A stretch of DNA of 64,000 nucleotides from Mycolicibacterium sp. lyk4-40-TYG-92. Lineage in GTDB: Bacteria; Actinomycetota; Actinomycetes; Mycobacteriales; Mycobacteriaceae. Made by a program: the position numbers and the translations under genes. Within the stretch, counting starts at the first letter, position 1, and every line of letters begins with the position of its first letter. This document shows, piece after piece, positions 51,950 to 61,500 of this stretch. Under the pieces are notes generated by a model, which was not told the origin of the DNA, did no database searches, and saw only the letters and a list, made by a program, of their open reading frames with translations. The stretch lies in assembly GCF_030209435.1 (NCBI RefSeq), contig NZ_JARVRX010000003.1, forward strand, positions 496,001 through 560,000, written 5' to 3'.

Positions 51950-53620
51950 ATGCCCGAATACACCGTCGGTGACTACCTACTGGACCGGCTCGCCGAACTA
52001 GGCGTCACCGAGATTTTCGGTGTACCAGGCGATTTCAACCTAGAACTGCTCGACCATGTGATCGCGCACCGCGATATCCGGTGGGTCGGCAGTGCCAATG
52101 AGCTCAACGCGGGCTACGCCGCCGACGGCTACGGCCGGCTGCGCGGCATGGCGGCGCTGATCACCACATTCGGTGTCGGTGAGCTATCGGCGGCCAATGC
52201 GATCGCGGGCAGTTATGCCGAGCATGTTCCGGTGGTGCACATCGTCGGCACCCCGTCCATCGACGTGCAAGGCTCCCGCCGGGTGATCCATCACTCGCTC
52301 GGTGACGGCGACTTCGATCACTTTCTGCGCATCGCCCGCGAAATCACCTGCGCACAAGCCAAACTCGTGCCGGCGACAGCCACGCGGGAGATCGACCGGG
52401 TCCTGTCGGAGGTGCACGAGCGCAAGCTGCCCGGCTACCTGATGCTGGCCACCGACGTCGCCCGGTTCCCGGTCGAACCACCGAGCGGGCCCCTGCCGCG
52501 GTACACCAGCGGCACGAGCCCGCGGGCGCTCTCGTTGTTCACCGCGGCCGCCGCTCGCCTCATCGGCGAGCATCAGTTGACGGTGCTGGCCGACCTGCTG
52601 GTGCACCGACTGGAAGCCGTCCCGCAGCTGGAGGCACTGCTGGCGGCCGACGTCGTGCCGCACGCCACGCTGATGTGGGGCAAGAGCCTGGTCGACGAAT
52701 CCGCGCCCGAGTTCCTCGGCATCTACGCGGGCACCTCCAGCCAGGAGTCGGTCCGGCAAGCCATCGAGGAGGCCCCGGTGCTCGTGACCGCCGGGGTGCA
52801 GTTCACGGACATGGTCAGTGCCTCGTTCACGCAGCAGATCGATCCCGCCCGGACCATCGACATCGGACCCAACCAGAGCACGGTGGCCGGAGAAGTCTTT
52901 GCGCCACTGGATATGTCGGCCGCGCTCGAGGCGATCACCGGCATCCTGAAGACCCGGCCCACCCGGTCGCCCGCCGTGCCGCAGCCGGGGCCCGACGCGC
53001 CCGACCCGGTGCTCGAACCGGATCAGCCGCTCACCCAGAAAGCGCTGTGGGACAAGGTCTGTGGTGCCCTCACCCCGGGCAATGTGGTGCTGGCCGAACA
53101 AGGGACGTCGTACTACGGCATGGCCCGGCACCGGCTGCCCAGCGGCGTGGCGTTCATCGGTCAGCCGTTGTGGGCGTCCATCGGCTACACCCTGCCGGCC
53201 GCACTCGGTGCGGGCCTGGCGGAGCGGGACCGTCGTCCGGTGTTGTTGATCGGCGACGGCGCCGCGCAGCTCACCATCCAGGAACTCGGCCAGTTCGGCC
53301 GCGAGGGCGTTCCCGCCGTGGTGATCCTGGTGAACAACGACGGCTACACCGTCGAACGCGCGATCCACGGTCCCGCCGCGCCGTACAACGACATCGTGAG
53401 CTGGCGGTGGCGCGACATCCCGGCGGCCTTCGGTGTCGGAAACCCGTTGTCGCACCGGGCGACAACCTGCGGCGAGTTGGACGCGGCATTGGCCGACGCG
53501 GCAGCACATCCCGACGATCTCGTCTTCATCGAAGCCGTCGTGACCGAACTGGATGTGCCGCCGCTGCTGGAGGAACTCGCGGCCGCCATCGCGAAGGCCA
53601 ACAAAGCGGCCGGCAACTGA
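51950..53620 (+). CDS. kdc: ThDP-dependent alpha-keto acid decarboxylase
   Basis: Decarboxylase of 556 aa (pyruvate/indolepyruvate decarboxylase family), converting 2-keto acids to aldehydes. The catalytic Glu51 lies in [16 protein letters not shown]; the ThDP/Mg motif is [20 protein letters not shown], then [12 protein letters not shown], with Asp436. His-His near residue 114 ([14 protein letters not shown]) is also conserved in the family. It resembles Rv0853c, reported as a branched-chain/indolepyruvate keto acid decarboxylase. The ATG has AGGGAGG six bases upstream; the long open frame upstream is not coding. Confidence 0.88.
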   Translation: MPEYTVGDYLLDRLAELGVTEIFGVPGDFNLELLDHVIAHRDIRWVGSANELNAGYAADGYGRLRGMAALITTFGVGELSAANAIAGSYAEHVPVVHIVGTPSIDVQGSRRVIHHSLGDGDFDHFLRIAREITCAQAKLVPATATREIDRVLSEVHERKLPGYLMLATDVARFPVEPPSGPLPRYTSGTSPRALSLFTAAAARLIGEHQLTVLADLLVHRLEAVPQLEALLAADVVPHATLMWGKSLVDESAPEFLGIYAGTSSQESVRQAIEEAPVLVTAGVQFTDMVSASFTQQIDPARTIDIGPNQSTVAGEVFAPLDMSAALEAITGILKTRPTRSPAVPQPGPDAPDPVLEPDQPLTQKALWDKVCGALTPGNVVLAEQGTSYYGMARHRLPSGVAFIGQPLWASIGYTLPAALGAGLAERDRRPVLLIGDGAAQLTIQELGQFGREGVPAVVILVNNDGYTVERAIHGPAAPYNDIVSWRWRDIPAAFGVGNPLSHRATTCGELDAALADAAAHPDDLVFIEAVVTELDVPPLLEELAAAIAKANKAAGN

Positions 53621-53636
53621 AGCGCGGGTTGTTCCG

Positions 53637-54413
53637 TTACCGCGGACGCGCCTTGTCCGGACCCAGGTAGGCGTCGGCCCAGGCGCCGATGATTCGTCCG
53701 GCGCGCTTGGCCTGCCCTGGTCCGGTGAGCAGGTGTTCGGTGCCCTCCAACGACACGAAGCTGCGCGGGTGGCGGGCGGTGCGGAAGATCTCGCTGGCAT
53801 TCTCGATGCCCACGGTGTTGTCGGTGGGGGAGTGCAGGATCAGCAACGGCAGATGTAGTTCCTTGATCTTGGTGTGCAGCTTGGCCGCGCGGACGTCCTC
53901 CACGAAGTCGCGCTTGAGGGTCAGTTCGCGCCCGCCGACCATCCATTGCGCACTGCCGTTGGCGAGCACGCAGTCGAGGATGTCGTCGTACTGCTTCTCG
54001 ACATGCGACGGATCGATGGGCGCGGCGACCGTCGCCACCGCGCGGACCCCGGGCGCCTGCCGCGCTGCGGACAGCACCGATGCCCCGCCGAACGAGTGGC
54101 CCACCAACAACGCGGACGGCGTGCCACGTTCGGTCATGAACTTGCACGCCTCGATGACGTCGTTGGTCTTGTGGGTGAAGGACCCGTCGCCCCAGTGGCC
54201 TTCCGAGTCGCCCAGCCCGATGGCGTCGAAGCGGAGCATCCCGATGCCGTCGGCGGCCAGTTGCTTGCAGATGCGCGCGGCGGCGGGAGAGTCCTTGCCG
54301 AGCGTGAAGCCGTGAGAGAAGACGCCCCAGCCGCGCGGGGTGCCTTCGGGGAGGTCGATGATTCCGGCGAGCATGGGGCCGGTGGAACTCTGGAACTTCA
54401 CGCGTTCAGCCAC
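53637..54413 (-). CDS. Alpha/beta hydrolase
   Basis: Serine hydrolase of 258 aa. The oxyanion motif FSHGFTLGKDSP is near residue 32 and the nucleophile elbow VGHSFGGAS near residue 104-112. The acid is probably the Asp in LLILHSPTDNTVGIENA and the His in LEGTEHLLTGPGQ. It looks like the acyl-peptidase/OsmC-associated hydrolase group. Cytoplasmic, with no signal peptide. Substrate unknown. It converges on the decarboxylase gene with a 16-base gap. Confidence 0.82.
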   Translation of the reverse strand: MAERVKFQSSTGPMLAGIIDLPEGTPRGWGVFSHGFTLGKDSPAAARICKQLAADGIGMLRFDAIGLGDSEGHWGDGSFTHKTNDVIEACKFMTERGTPSALLVGHSFGGASVLSAARQAPGVRAVATVAAPIDPSHVEKQYDDILDCVLANGSAQWMVGGRELTLKRDFVEDVRAAKLHTKIKELHLPLLILHSPTDNTVGIENASEIFRTARHPRSFVSLEGTEHLLTGPGQAKRAGRIIGAWADAYLGPDKARPR

Positions 54414-54568
54414 GGGACGGGTTTATCACGGCTGGCAAGCCGGACGTGGCCGATTCTTTGCTGGAGGCCATCGGTAGGGTGGAGGTTTCACGGGAAACAC
54501 GACCTGCGGGTCGTAGCGGTCAGTGACGCCTGCGCCCCGTATGTAGTCCTGAGATCCGGAGCAGAGTC

Positions 54569-55462
54569 GTGACCCTGAACACCATCGCCTTCGAACTGGT
54601 CCCGCCGAATATCGAGCGCGGTCCCCAGTTTGCGGTCGACGAGGCGCACAAGGTGCTGCTCAACGCCGCGGCCGTCGGCCTCGAGGGCCGCATCCGGCAC
54701 GTGATGATCCCCGGGATGATCGAGGAAGACGGCGACCGGCCCATCGAGATGAAGCCGAAGATGGACGTCCTCGACTTCTGGCAGTTGATGAAGCCCGAGC
54801 TGCCGGGCATCCGCGGGCTGTGTACCCAGGTGACGTCGTTCCTCGACGAGGACGCGCTCTCGAAGCGGCTGGCGGTGCTGCAGGAGGCGGACTTCGACGG
54901 CATCGCGTTCGTCGGCGTCCCGCGCACCATGAGCGACGGTGAGGGCGCCGGCGTGGCGCCGACCGATGCGTTGACGATCTACCGCGATCAGGTGCCCAAC
55001 CGCGGCGTCATCCTGATTCCGACGCGCGATGGCGAGCAGGGGCGCTTCAACTTCAAGATCAACCAGGGCGCCACCTACGGCATGACCCAGTTGCTGTACT
55101 CGGACACGATCGTGGGCTTCCTGAAGGAGTTCGCTGCGACCACCGAGCACCGACCCGAGATTCTGCTGTCGTTCGGGTTCGTCCCCAAGATGGAGTCGAA
55201 GGTCGGCCTGATCAACTGGCTGATCCAGGATCCGGGAAATCCTCTGGTCGCCGCCGAGCAGGAATTTGTTACCCGCCTGGCCGGCGAGGAGCCTGCGGCC
55301 AAGCGGGCGCTGATGCTCGACCTGTACAAGCGCGTCGTCGACGGTGTCGGCGAACTGGGCTTCCCACTGAGCATTCACCTGGAAGCCGCGTACGGGGTGT
55401 CCAAGCCGGCATTCGAAACCTTCGCCGAAATGCTGGACTACTGGGCGCCTGACAAGGGCTAG
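54569..55462 (+). CDS. Mycobacterial methylenetetrahydrofolate reductase (FAD-independent type, Rv2172c-like)
   Basis: Protein of 297 aa with a MetF-like (beta/alpha)8 arrangement: AFELVPPNIERG, HVMIPGMIEEDGDRPIEMKPKMDVLDFW, GIRGLCTQVTSFLDED, RDGEQGRFNFKINQGATYGMTQLLYSD, and LLSFGFVPKMESKVGLINWLIQDPGN. It follows Rv2172c closely as I recall that sequence. This group has been described as a flavin-independent MTHFR supplying 5-methyl-THF for methionine synthesis. GTG start with GGAG about eight bases upstream. It stands alone; the 155-bp leader upstream shows no riboswitch that I can recognise. Confidence 0.82.
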   Translation: MTLNTIAFELVPPNIERGPQFAVDEAHKVLLNAAAVGLEGRIRHVMIPGMIEEDGDRPIEMKPKMDVLDFWQLMKPELPGIRGLCTQVTSFLDEDALSKRLAVLQEADFDGIAFVGVPRTMSDGEGAGVAPTDALTIYRDQVPNRGVILIPTRDGEQGRFNFKINQGATYGMTQLLYSDTIVGFLKEFAATTEHRPEILLSFGFVPKMESKVGLINWLIQDPGNPLVAAEQEFVTRLAGEEPAAKRALMLDLYKRVVDGVGELGFPLSIHLEAAYGVSKPAFETFAEMLDYWAPDKG

Positions 55463-55468
55463 CCTCGC

Positions 55469-55491
55469 GCGCCGGTACTGTGTTCCGGCGC
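55469..55491. terminator. Hairpin between convergent genes
   Basis: Arms GCGCCGG (55469-55475) and CCGGCGC (55485-55491) enclose a nine-base loop. It lies seven bases after the reductase stop and seven bases before the stop of the convergent gene, so it can serve both. Confidence 0.6.
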
Positions 55492-55497
55492 AACCCA

Positions 55498-55983
55498 TTA
55501 CGACGCTGCGGCCATGCCGCCGAACAACCGGCCGGCGTCGGCGGCTGTCAGTCCGCCGGGCATGGACGGCATGCGGACCTCGGCGCGGCGGGCGCTGTCA
55601 CGCGGACCATCGGCCGAGCCCGACGTCTTGCGGATCTGATTCGCCGCTGGGTTGTCGGCACCCCCGGTGTACTGCTGCGCGCTGATGGAAACCGCCGGTT
55701 GAGATCGGGGGATGGCGCCGGGTGCCGTGTGCCCCGTGGGAGTCATCGGAGCGGTCGAAGTCCGGCCGTCATTGGTTTGCGCGCTGACCGAACTGGTCGG
55801 TTCAGGGCGGTCGATCACGGGACCGGGGTGGGGGCCTTTCGCCGCCGCGGGCGTGGCCAGTGCGACGGACAGCGCCGACAGTCCGATGGCAGTCGCCGTC
55901 ATCGCCCAGGCGACGTGGCGACGGAAGCTGCGGTGGTCCTGTTCATGCGACGAGGTGCGGGTGTGGCTTGCTGTGGTGTTCAT
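55498..55983 (-). CDS. Secreted low-complexity protein
   Basis: Protein of 161 aa, not recognised. A 25-residue basic N-terminus precedes a signal segment (WAMTATAIGLSALSVALATPAAA). The mature part is Ser/Thr/Pro/Gly-rich (PEPTSSVSAQTNDGRTSTAPMTPTGHTAPGA) and no Cys is present. It ends with a small hydrophobic helix (GGLTAADAGRLFGGMAAAS). It diverges from a marR gene across 126 bp containing a palindrome, so MarR control is plausible. Confidence 0.65.
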   Translation of the reverse strand: MNTTASHTRTSSHEQDHRSFRRHVAWAMTATAIGLSALSVALATPAAAKGPHPGPVIDRPEPTSSVSAQTNDGRTSTAPMTPTGHTAPGAIPRSQPAVSISAQQYTGGADNPAANQIRKTSGSADGPRDSARRAEVRMPSMPGGLTAADAGRLFGGMAAAS

Positions 55984-56002
55984 GACGCCGCCTTTCTGCT
56001 GA

Positions 56003-56020
56003 TACTTGCTCGAACAAGTA
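56003..56020. promoter_or_regulatory. MarR-type palindrome between secreted protein and marR
   Basis: TACTTGCTCGAACAAGTA is a palindrome matching in 16 of 18 positions. It lies 20 bp upstream of the secreted-protein start. TATGAT at 56070-56075 is a good -10 for marR. The site size and symmetry fit a MarR dimer; binding is inferred. Confidence 0.5.
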
Positions 56021-56109
56021 CATTGAGAAAGCTATTCCAACTGGGTTTTTTAGCTATGCCTGCGTCAGTTATGATGGTTGGACAACTAATGAGGAGCGGG
56101 GGTGCCGTC

Positions 56110-56601
56110 ATGGGCGAGGAGAGCGCCGAGCGACCGGAGGCCGGGGAGTCGACAACGCTGCCGACGGCGGCCCGGAGCGGCCCCGTCAGCCACGCGGTCT
56201 TCCAGCTGACCCGGGTGACGCGAACCGTCGTCGCGACGTTGCTGCGGCCGCTCGGCCTCTATCCCGGCCAGGAACTCGTGATGATGTATCTCTGGGACCT
56301 CGGGCCGCTGCGCCAGACCGACCTCGCTCAGCTCACGAGTTCTGACGCCCCCACCATGACGCGGATGATTCAGCGCCTGGAACACGCCGGTTTCGTACGC
56401 CGGTTCCCGAGCCCCGAGGACAAGCGCGCCCACCTCGTCGAAGCGACGCCGGCGAGTCGGGGTCTGCAGCAGCAGATCGAGAGCGTGTGGGGTCAGATCG
56501 AGGAGATGACCGTCGGTGGTTTGAGTGACGCGGAGCGGGCGACGGTGCTGCGCGTCGTGCAGGGCCTCGAATGGCGCCTCGCCCGTGCGGCGATGGAGTA
56601 A
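56110..56601 (+). CDS. MarR family transcriptional regulator
   Basis: Winged-helix regulator of 163 aa. HTH core LGLYPGQELVMMYLWDLGPLRQTDLAQLTSSDAPTMTRMIQRLEHAGFVRRFPSPEDKRAHLVEATP at residues about 50-115, with flanking dimerisation helices. ATG at 56110 is preferred, with GGGGG eight bases upstream; ATG 56089 would add seven residues. The unrelated open frame upstream to 55480 is not coding. Its partner across the divergent region is the secreted protein gene, its likely target. Confidence 0.85.
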   Translation: MGEESAERPEAGESTTLPTAARSGPVSHAVFQLTRVTRTVVATLLRPLGLYPGQELVMMYLWDLGPLRQTDLAQLTSSDAPTMTRMIQRLEHAGFVRRFPSPEDKRAHLVEATPASRGLQQQIESVWGQIEEMTVGGLSDAERATVLRVVQGLEWRLARAAME

Positions 56602-56610
56602 CCGACCGCG

Positions 56611-57840
56611 CTATCCCGTGATGTCACGGCCGATCAGCTGGCGGGCGATAACCCACTGCAGAACTTCGTTGGCGCCTTCGAAGATCTCCAGAATCTTGGC
56701 GTCGCGGTAGATCTCTTCGAGGCGATAGCTTTCGCCGGTTGCCGAGACCCGTCGGGCGAATCCGTAACCGCCATGGATTTGGAGCGCATCGCGGGCGAGG
56801 TCGTTGGCGAGCCGGGTCGCGTAGGACTTGGCCATGGATGCTTCGGGCTCGCCGGAGCGGTCGCCGCGGTCGAGGCGGACGGCCGCCTTCTGGTACATCG
56901 ATCGAGCGGCTTCCAGCTCGGTGGCGCGTTCGGCCAATTTGTACTGCCAGTACTGCATCTCACCGAGCTTGCGGCCGAACAGTTCCCGGCTCCGGAGGCG
57001 GGCCACAGCGAGGTCGAGGGCGATCTGGGCGACACCGACACCGGCCGCCGCGATGCCAAGACGCCCGGCAGCCAGGGATGCCAACGCCGTCGCCAGACCG
57101 CGGCCGGCTTCGCCGAGCGCGTGGTCTGCCGGCACCGCGACGTTGTCGAAAACGATGTCGGCGGTGATCTGGCCGCGGTGGCCCATCTTGAGATCCGGTT
57201 CACCGACCTGGACCCCGGGGCTGTGCATGTCGATGAGGAGCATGGTGGCGTTGTCAGTGTCGCCGTCGCGGCACAGAATGCAAACCCAATCGGCGACAAC
57301 CGAATTGGTGATCCAGCGCTTCCGGCCACTGACGCTGAATCCAGTCGGGGTTCGGGTGGCGACGGTCTTCAACGCGCTCGGTGTCAGATCGCTTGACGCA
57401 TCGGGTTCGGTTGTGGCGAAGGCGAATACCGCGTCACCACTGATGAGGCCGGGTAAGACCCGCTCACGGATGTGGGGCTGGGCGAACGAGAGCGCTCGGG
57501 CGTTGAGGATGCACTGCCCGTCGTACACGCCGGCCAAACTCGAGCTCTCGTAAGCGATTTCCTCGGTGACGATGCAGGTTGCCAGCATGGGGTGCTGCAG
57601 TCCCTCGCCGAATGGTTGCTCGAACGGCACCGCGAAGCAACCGGCGCCGGCCAGGCCCTTGAAGGCGCTCCATGGGAATGCGTCGACGGACTCCTCGCGC
57701 TGCGCGATCTCGCGTGCCACCGGCGCCAGGTGGGTGGCGACGGCGGCGCGCGCCATTGCCCGGACGTGCCGGACGTCGTCGGGCAGGAACACGTCGTGCC
57801 ACATGCGCTCGGCGGTCCGGGTGATGGATTCGGTGTGCAT
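56611..57840 (-). CDS. Acyl-CoA dehydrogenase
   Basis: FAD enzyme of 409 aa. Motifs: VFAFATTEPDASSDLTP near residue 135, GRKRWITNSVVADW near 165, LFGRKLGEMQYWQYKL near 285, QIHGGYGFARR near 360 and EIFEGANEVLQW with the usual catalytic Glu. ATG at 57840 has AAGGA upstream. It diverges from a tetR gene across a perfect 24-bp palindrome that abuts both promoters, so its expression is probably under that TetR. Relatives act in degradation of fatty or branched acyl-CoAs; the substrate is unknown. Confidence 0.87.
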   Translation of the reverse strand: MHTESITRTAERMWHDVFLPDDVRHVRAMARAAVATHLAPVAREIAQREESVDAFPWSAFKGLAGAGCFAVPFEQPFGEGLQHPMLATCIVTEEIAYESSSLAGVYDGQCILNARALSFAQPHIRERVLPGLISGDAVFAFATTEPDASSDLTPSALKTVATRTPTGFSVSGRKRWITNSVVADWVCILCRDGDTDNATMLLIDMHSPGVQVGEPDLKMGHRGQITADIVFDNVAVPADHALGEAGRGLATALASLAAGRLGIAAAGVGVAQIALDLAVARLRSRELFGRKLGEMQYWQYKLAERATELEAARSMYQKAAVRLDRGDRSGEPEASMAKSYATRLANDLARDALQIHGGYGFARRVSATGESYRLEEIYRDAKILEIFEGANEVLQWVIARQLIGRDITG

Positions 57841-57887
57841 GCGCGTCCTTCTGCGGTAGTTGGGGCAGAGCGTAGGCAAATCCGATG

Positions 57888-57911
57888 AAACTAGTCAACC
57901 CTGACTAGTTT
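57888..57911. promoter_or_regulatory. TetR operator, perfect 24-bp palindrome
   Basis: Arms AAACTAGTCA and TGACTAGTTT surround ACCC. TATGAT (57911-57916) overlaps its end and lies six bases before the ATG of tetR, so binding here would block the leaderless tetR promoter and the divergent acyl-CoA dehydrogenase promoter. Confidence 0.72.
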
Positions 57912-57922
57912 ATGATTCGGTG

Positions 57923-58525
57923 ATGACGCAACCTCGACGTGTACAACGGCGCGGCATCGCGGTGCAGGAGCGCATCCTGGACGCCGCGGTGCGGGCCCTC
58001 GTCGAGAACGGGTACGCCGGCACGTCGACGCTGCGCATCCAGCAGATGGCGGAGGTCAGCCGGGGCAGTCTGTTGCACCAATTCCCGTCGCGTGATGCCT
58101 TACTCGTCGCAGCGGTCCAGCACCTCGCCGCGGCGCGGTTCAACGAAATGGGTACGCGGACCACGTGGCCCGACGATCCCCACGACCGGATCCGCGCCGC
58201 TGTGTTGGCCATGTGGTCGACCTACCAGCAGGACTACTTCTGGGCGGCCACCGAGCTCTGGCTCGCCGCGCGGCACAACGCAGAACTTCGGGGCAGCCTC
58301 GAACAGCAGGAACGCGTGCTGTACAAGCAGGTACGCGCCGTGACCGACGCCATGTTCGGTGAGCCGCTCAACCAACATCCGGACTACGCCCGCGTCCGGG
58401 AAACCCTCAACACCAGCATGCGTGGTGTGGCGCTCACCTACGCTTTCGATCGCCGGAGCGCGATGCGGGATCCGCATATCGCGGACTGGGTGGCACTGGC
58501 GGTCAGGGTGCTGCTGGGCGAGTAG
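57923..58525 (+). CDS. TetR family regulator
   Basis: Repressor of 200 aa. HTH at residues about 14-58: VQERILDAAVRALVENGYAGTSTLRIQQMAEVSRGSLLHQFPSRDALL. The C-terminal domain has Trp/Tyr-rich helices (MWSTYQQDYFWAATELWLAARHN), suggesting a hydrophobic ligand. ATG at 57923 fits a leaderless start just after TATGAT; GTG 57920 is one codon earlier. It is followed 19 bp downstream by hrpA, which has its own promoter-like element. Confidence 0.86.
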   Translation: MTQPRRVQRRGIAVQERILDAAVRALVENGYAGTSTLRIQQMAEVSRGSLLHQFPSRDALLVAAVQHLAAARFNEMGTRTTWPDDPHDRIRAAVLAMWSTYQQDYFWAATELWLAARHNAELRGSLEQQERVLYKQVRAVTDAMFGEPLNQHPDYARVRETLNTSMRGVALTYAFDRRSAMRDPHIADWVALAVRVLLGE

Positions 58526-58544
58526 ACCGCCTATCCTGGGACCA

Positions 58545-61500
58545 GTGTCCGACCAACAGCAGCGCGTACTGCGTGATCGTCTGGATGGTCTGACCATCCG
58601 TGACGCCGCGCGGCTGGAGCGGCGGCTGAAGAATCTGCGGGACGACAACCCGGAGAAGATCGCCGAACAGATCGCGGCCGCCGAAGGCGTGATCGCCAGC
58701 CGGCTCGCAGCCGTGCCGGCCATCACCTATCCCGACCTGCCGGTCACCGACCGTCGAGATGAGATTGCCAAGGCCATCACCGACAACCAGGTCGTGATCG
58801 TCGCCGGGGAGACCGGCTCGGGGAAGACGACGCAGCTGCCCAAGATCTGCCTGGAACTCGGACGCGGCATCCGCGGCACCATCGGGCACACCCAGCCCCG
58901 CCGGTTGGCGGCCCGCACGGTGGCGCAGCGGATCGCCGACGAAACCGGCACCGCACTGGGCGGCGCCATCGGCTACACGGTGCGATTCACCGACCAGGCC
59001 AGCGACTCGACCCTGGTCAAACTGATGACCGACGGCATTCTGCTCGCCGAGATTCAGAGGGACCGCCGGTTGCTCCGGTACGACACCCTGATCCTCGACG
59101 AGGCCCACGAACGCAGCCTCAACATCGACTTCCTGCTCGGGTACCTGCGCGAGCTGCTGCCGCGGCGCCCAGACCTGAAGGTCATCGTGACGTCGGCGAC
59201 CATCGAGCCGGAGCGGTTCGCAAAGCACTTCTTCGATGCCCCGATCGTCGAGGTTTCGGGACGTACCTACCCCGTCGAAATCCGGTACCGGCCACTGGAA
59301 GTCCCCGTTGCGGTCGACGACAGCGATGACCCTGACGACCCGGACCACGAGATAGTCCGCACCGAGCCCCGAGACCAGACCGAGGCCATCGTCGACGCGG
59401 TGCGCGAACTGGAATCCGAGCCGGCCGGCGATGTGCTCGTTTTCCTGTCGGGCGAGCGCGAAATCCGGGACACCGCAGAGGCTTTGCGTGACGCGCTGTC
59501 CGGTGACACCTTCCCGACCGAGATCCTGCCGCTGTATGCCCGGTTGCCGACCGCGGACCAGCAGAAGGTCTTCACTGCGAAGCCGGGCGGTCCGCGCCGG
59601 ATCGTGTTGGCCACCAACGTCGCCGAGACGTCCCTGACCGTGCCGGGCATCCGGTACGTCGTCGACCCCGGCACGGCGCGCATCTCGCGGTACAGCCGAC
59701 GCACCAAGGTGCAGCGGCTGCCGATCGAACCGATCTCGCAGGCGTCGGCAGCGCAGCGCTCCGGCCGGTCCGGTCGAACGGCCCCGGGGGTGTGTATCCG
59801 GCTGTACTCCGAAGAGGACTTCGCGTCGCGGCCGCGGTACACCGACCCGGAGATCCTGCGCACCAACCTCGGCGCGGTCATCCTGCAGATGGCGGCTCTG
59901 GGGCTCGGCGACATGGAAGGACCCGCGGCGTTTCCTTTTTTGGACCCGCCCGATGCGCGCAGCATCCGGGACGGCATCCAATTACTCCAGGAATTGGGCG
60001 CTTTCGACGCGAAGGGCGCCATCACCGACGTCGGGCGACGGTTGGCCCGGCTGCCGCTGGACCCGCGCGTGGGCCGGATGATCCTGCAGGCCGACACCGA
60101 GGGCTGCGTGCGCGAGGTGCTGATCCTGGCTGCCGCACTGTCGATCCCGGACCCGCGCGAACGCCCGTCGGACCGGGAAGAGGCCGCCCGGCAGAAGCAC
60201 GCCCGCTTCGCCGACGAGCATTCGGACTTCATTTCCTATCTGAACCTGTGGAACTACCTGCGGGAGCAGCGGAACCAGTTGTCCGGCAGCGCGTTCCGTC
60301 GGATGTGCCGAGACGAGTTCCTGCACTACCTGCGGATTCGGGAATGGCAGGACCTGGTCGGTCAATTGCGCAGCATCGCCGGCGATCTCGGCATCCGGGA
60401 GTCGGGTGACGATGCCGATCCGCTCCGTATCCATACCGCGCTGACCGCGGGTCTGCTGTCGCACATCGGGTTACGGGAAGGCGAGACTCGGGACTACCAG
60501 GGCGCTCGCAACTCGCGGTTCGTGTTGGCGCCGGGTTCGGTGCTGACGAAGAAGCCGCCGCGATGGATCGTCGTCGCGGATCTGGTGGAGACCAGCCGGC
60601 TGTTCGGGCGCATCGCGGCGCGCATCGAACCGGAGACCGTCGAGCGGGTCGCCGGAGATCTGTTGCAGCGCACCTTCAGCGAGCCGCACTGGGACGCCCG
60701 GCGCGGCGCGGTCATGGCGTTCGAACGGGTCACGCTCTACGGCCTGCCGTTGGTGCCGCGCCGTCGGGTGGGCTACGCGCAGGTGGATCCGGTGGTCGCG
60801 CGTGAGCTGTTCATCCGGCACGCGCTGGTCGAAGGCGACTGGCAGACCCGGCACCACTTCTTCCGGGACAACACCCGGTTGCGGGCCGAACTGGAAGAGC
60901 TGGAAGAGCGCGCCCGGCGCCGCGACCTGTTGGCCGGCGACGACGAGGTCTACGCCTTCTACGACCAGCGGGTACCCGAAAGCGCGGTGTCGGCACGGCA
61001 TTTCGACGCCTGGTGGAAGAAGCAGCGACATCTGACGCCGGACCTGCTGACCATGACGCGCGCGGACCTGCTGCGCACGGACACCGACGCCGACCAGCCC
61101 GACACCTGGCAGACCGGTGACCTGTCGCTGCCGTTGAGCTACCGGTTCGAACCCGGCGCCGCCGATGACGGTGTGACGGTGCATGTTCCGGTCGAGGTGC
61201 TGGCCCGGCTCGGCGGCGACGGTTTCGCATGGCAGGTGCCCGCGTTGCGCGAAGAGCTGGTCACGGCGCTGATCAAGTCGCTACCCAAGGACCTGCGGCG
61301 CAACTTCGTGCCCGCACCCGACACCGCGCGGGCGGTGCTGCCGGACCTTCATCCGGGGGATGGCTCGCTACTGGAGGAGCTGCAGCGCGAACTGCGCAGG
61401 CGCAGTGGCATTCTGGTGCCGATCGACGCCTTCGACCTGAGCAAGATTCCGGACCACCTGCGGGTCACCTTCGCGGTCGAGAAAGACGGCACCGAGGTGG

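Noticed and set aside
54414..54568. Riboswitch upstream of the MTHFR-like gene
   Set aside because: The 155-bp leader includes the divergent hydrolase's promoter and shows no cobalamin, SAM or THF box that I can recognise.
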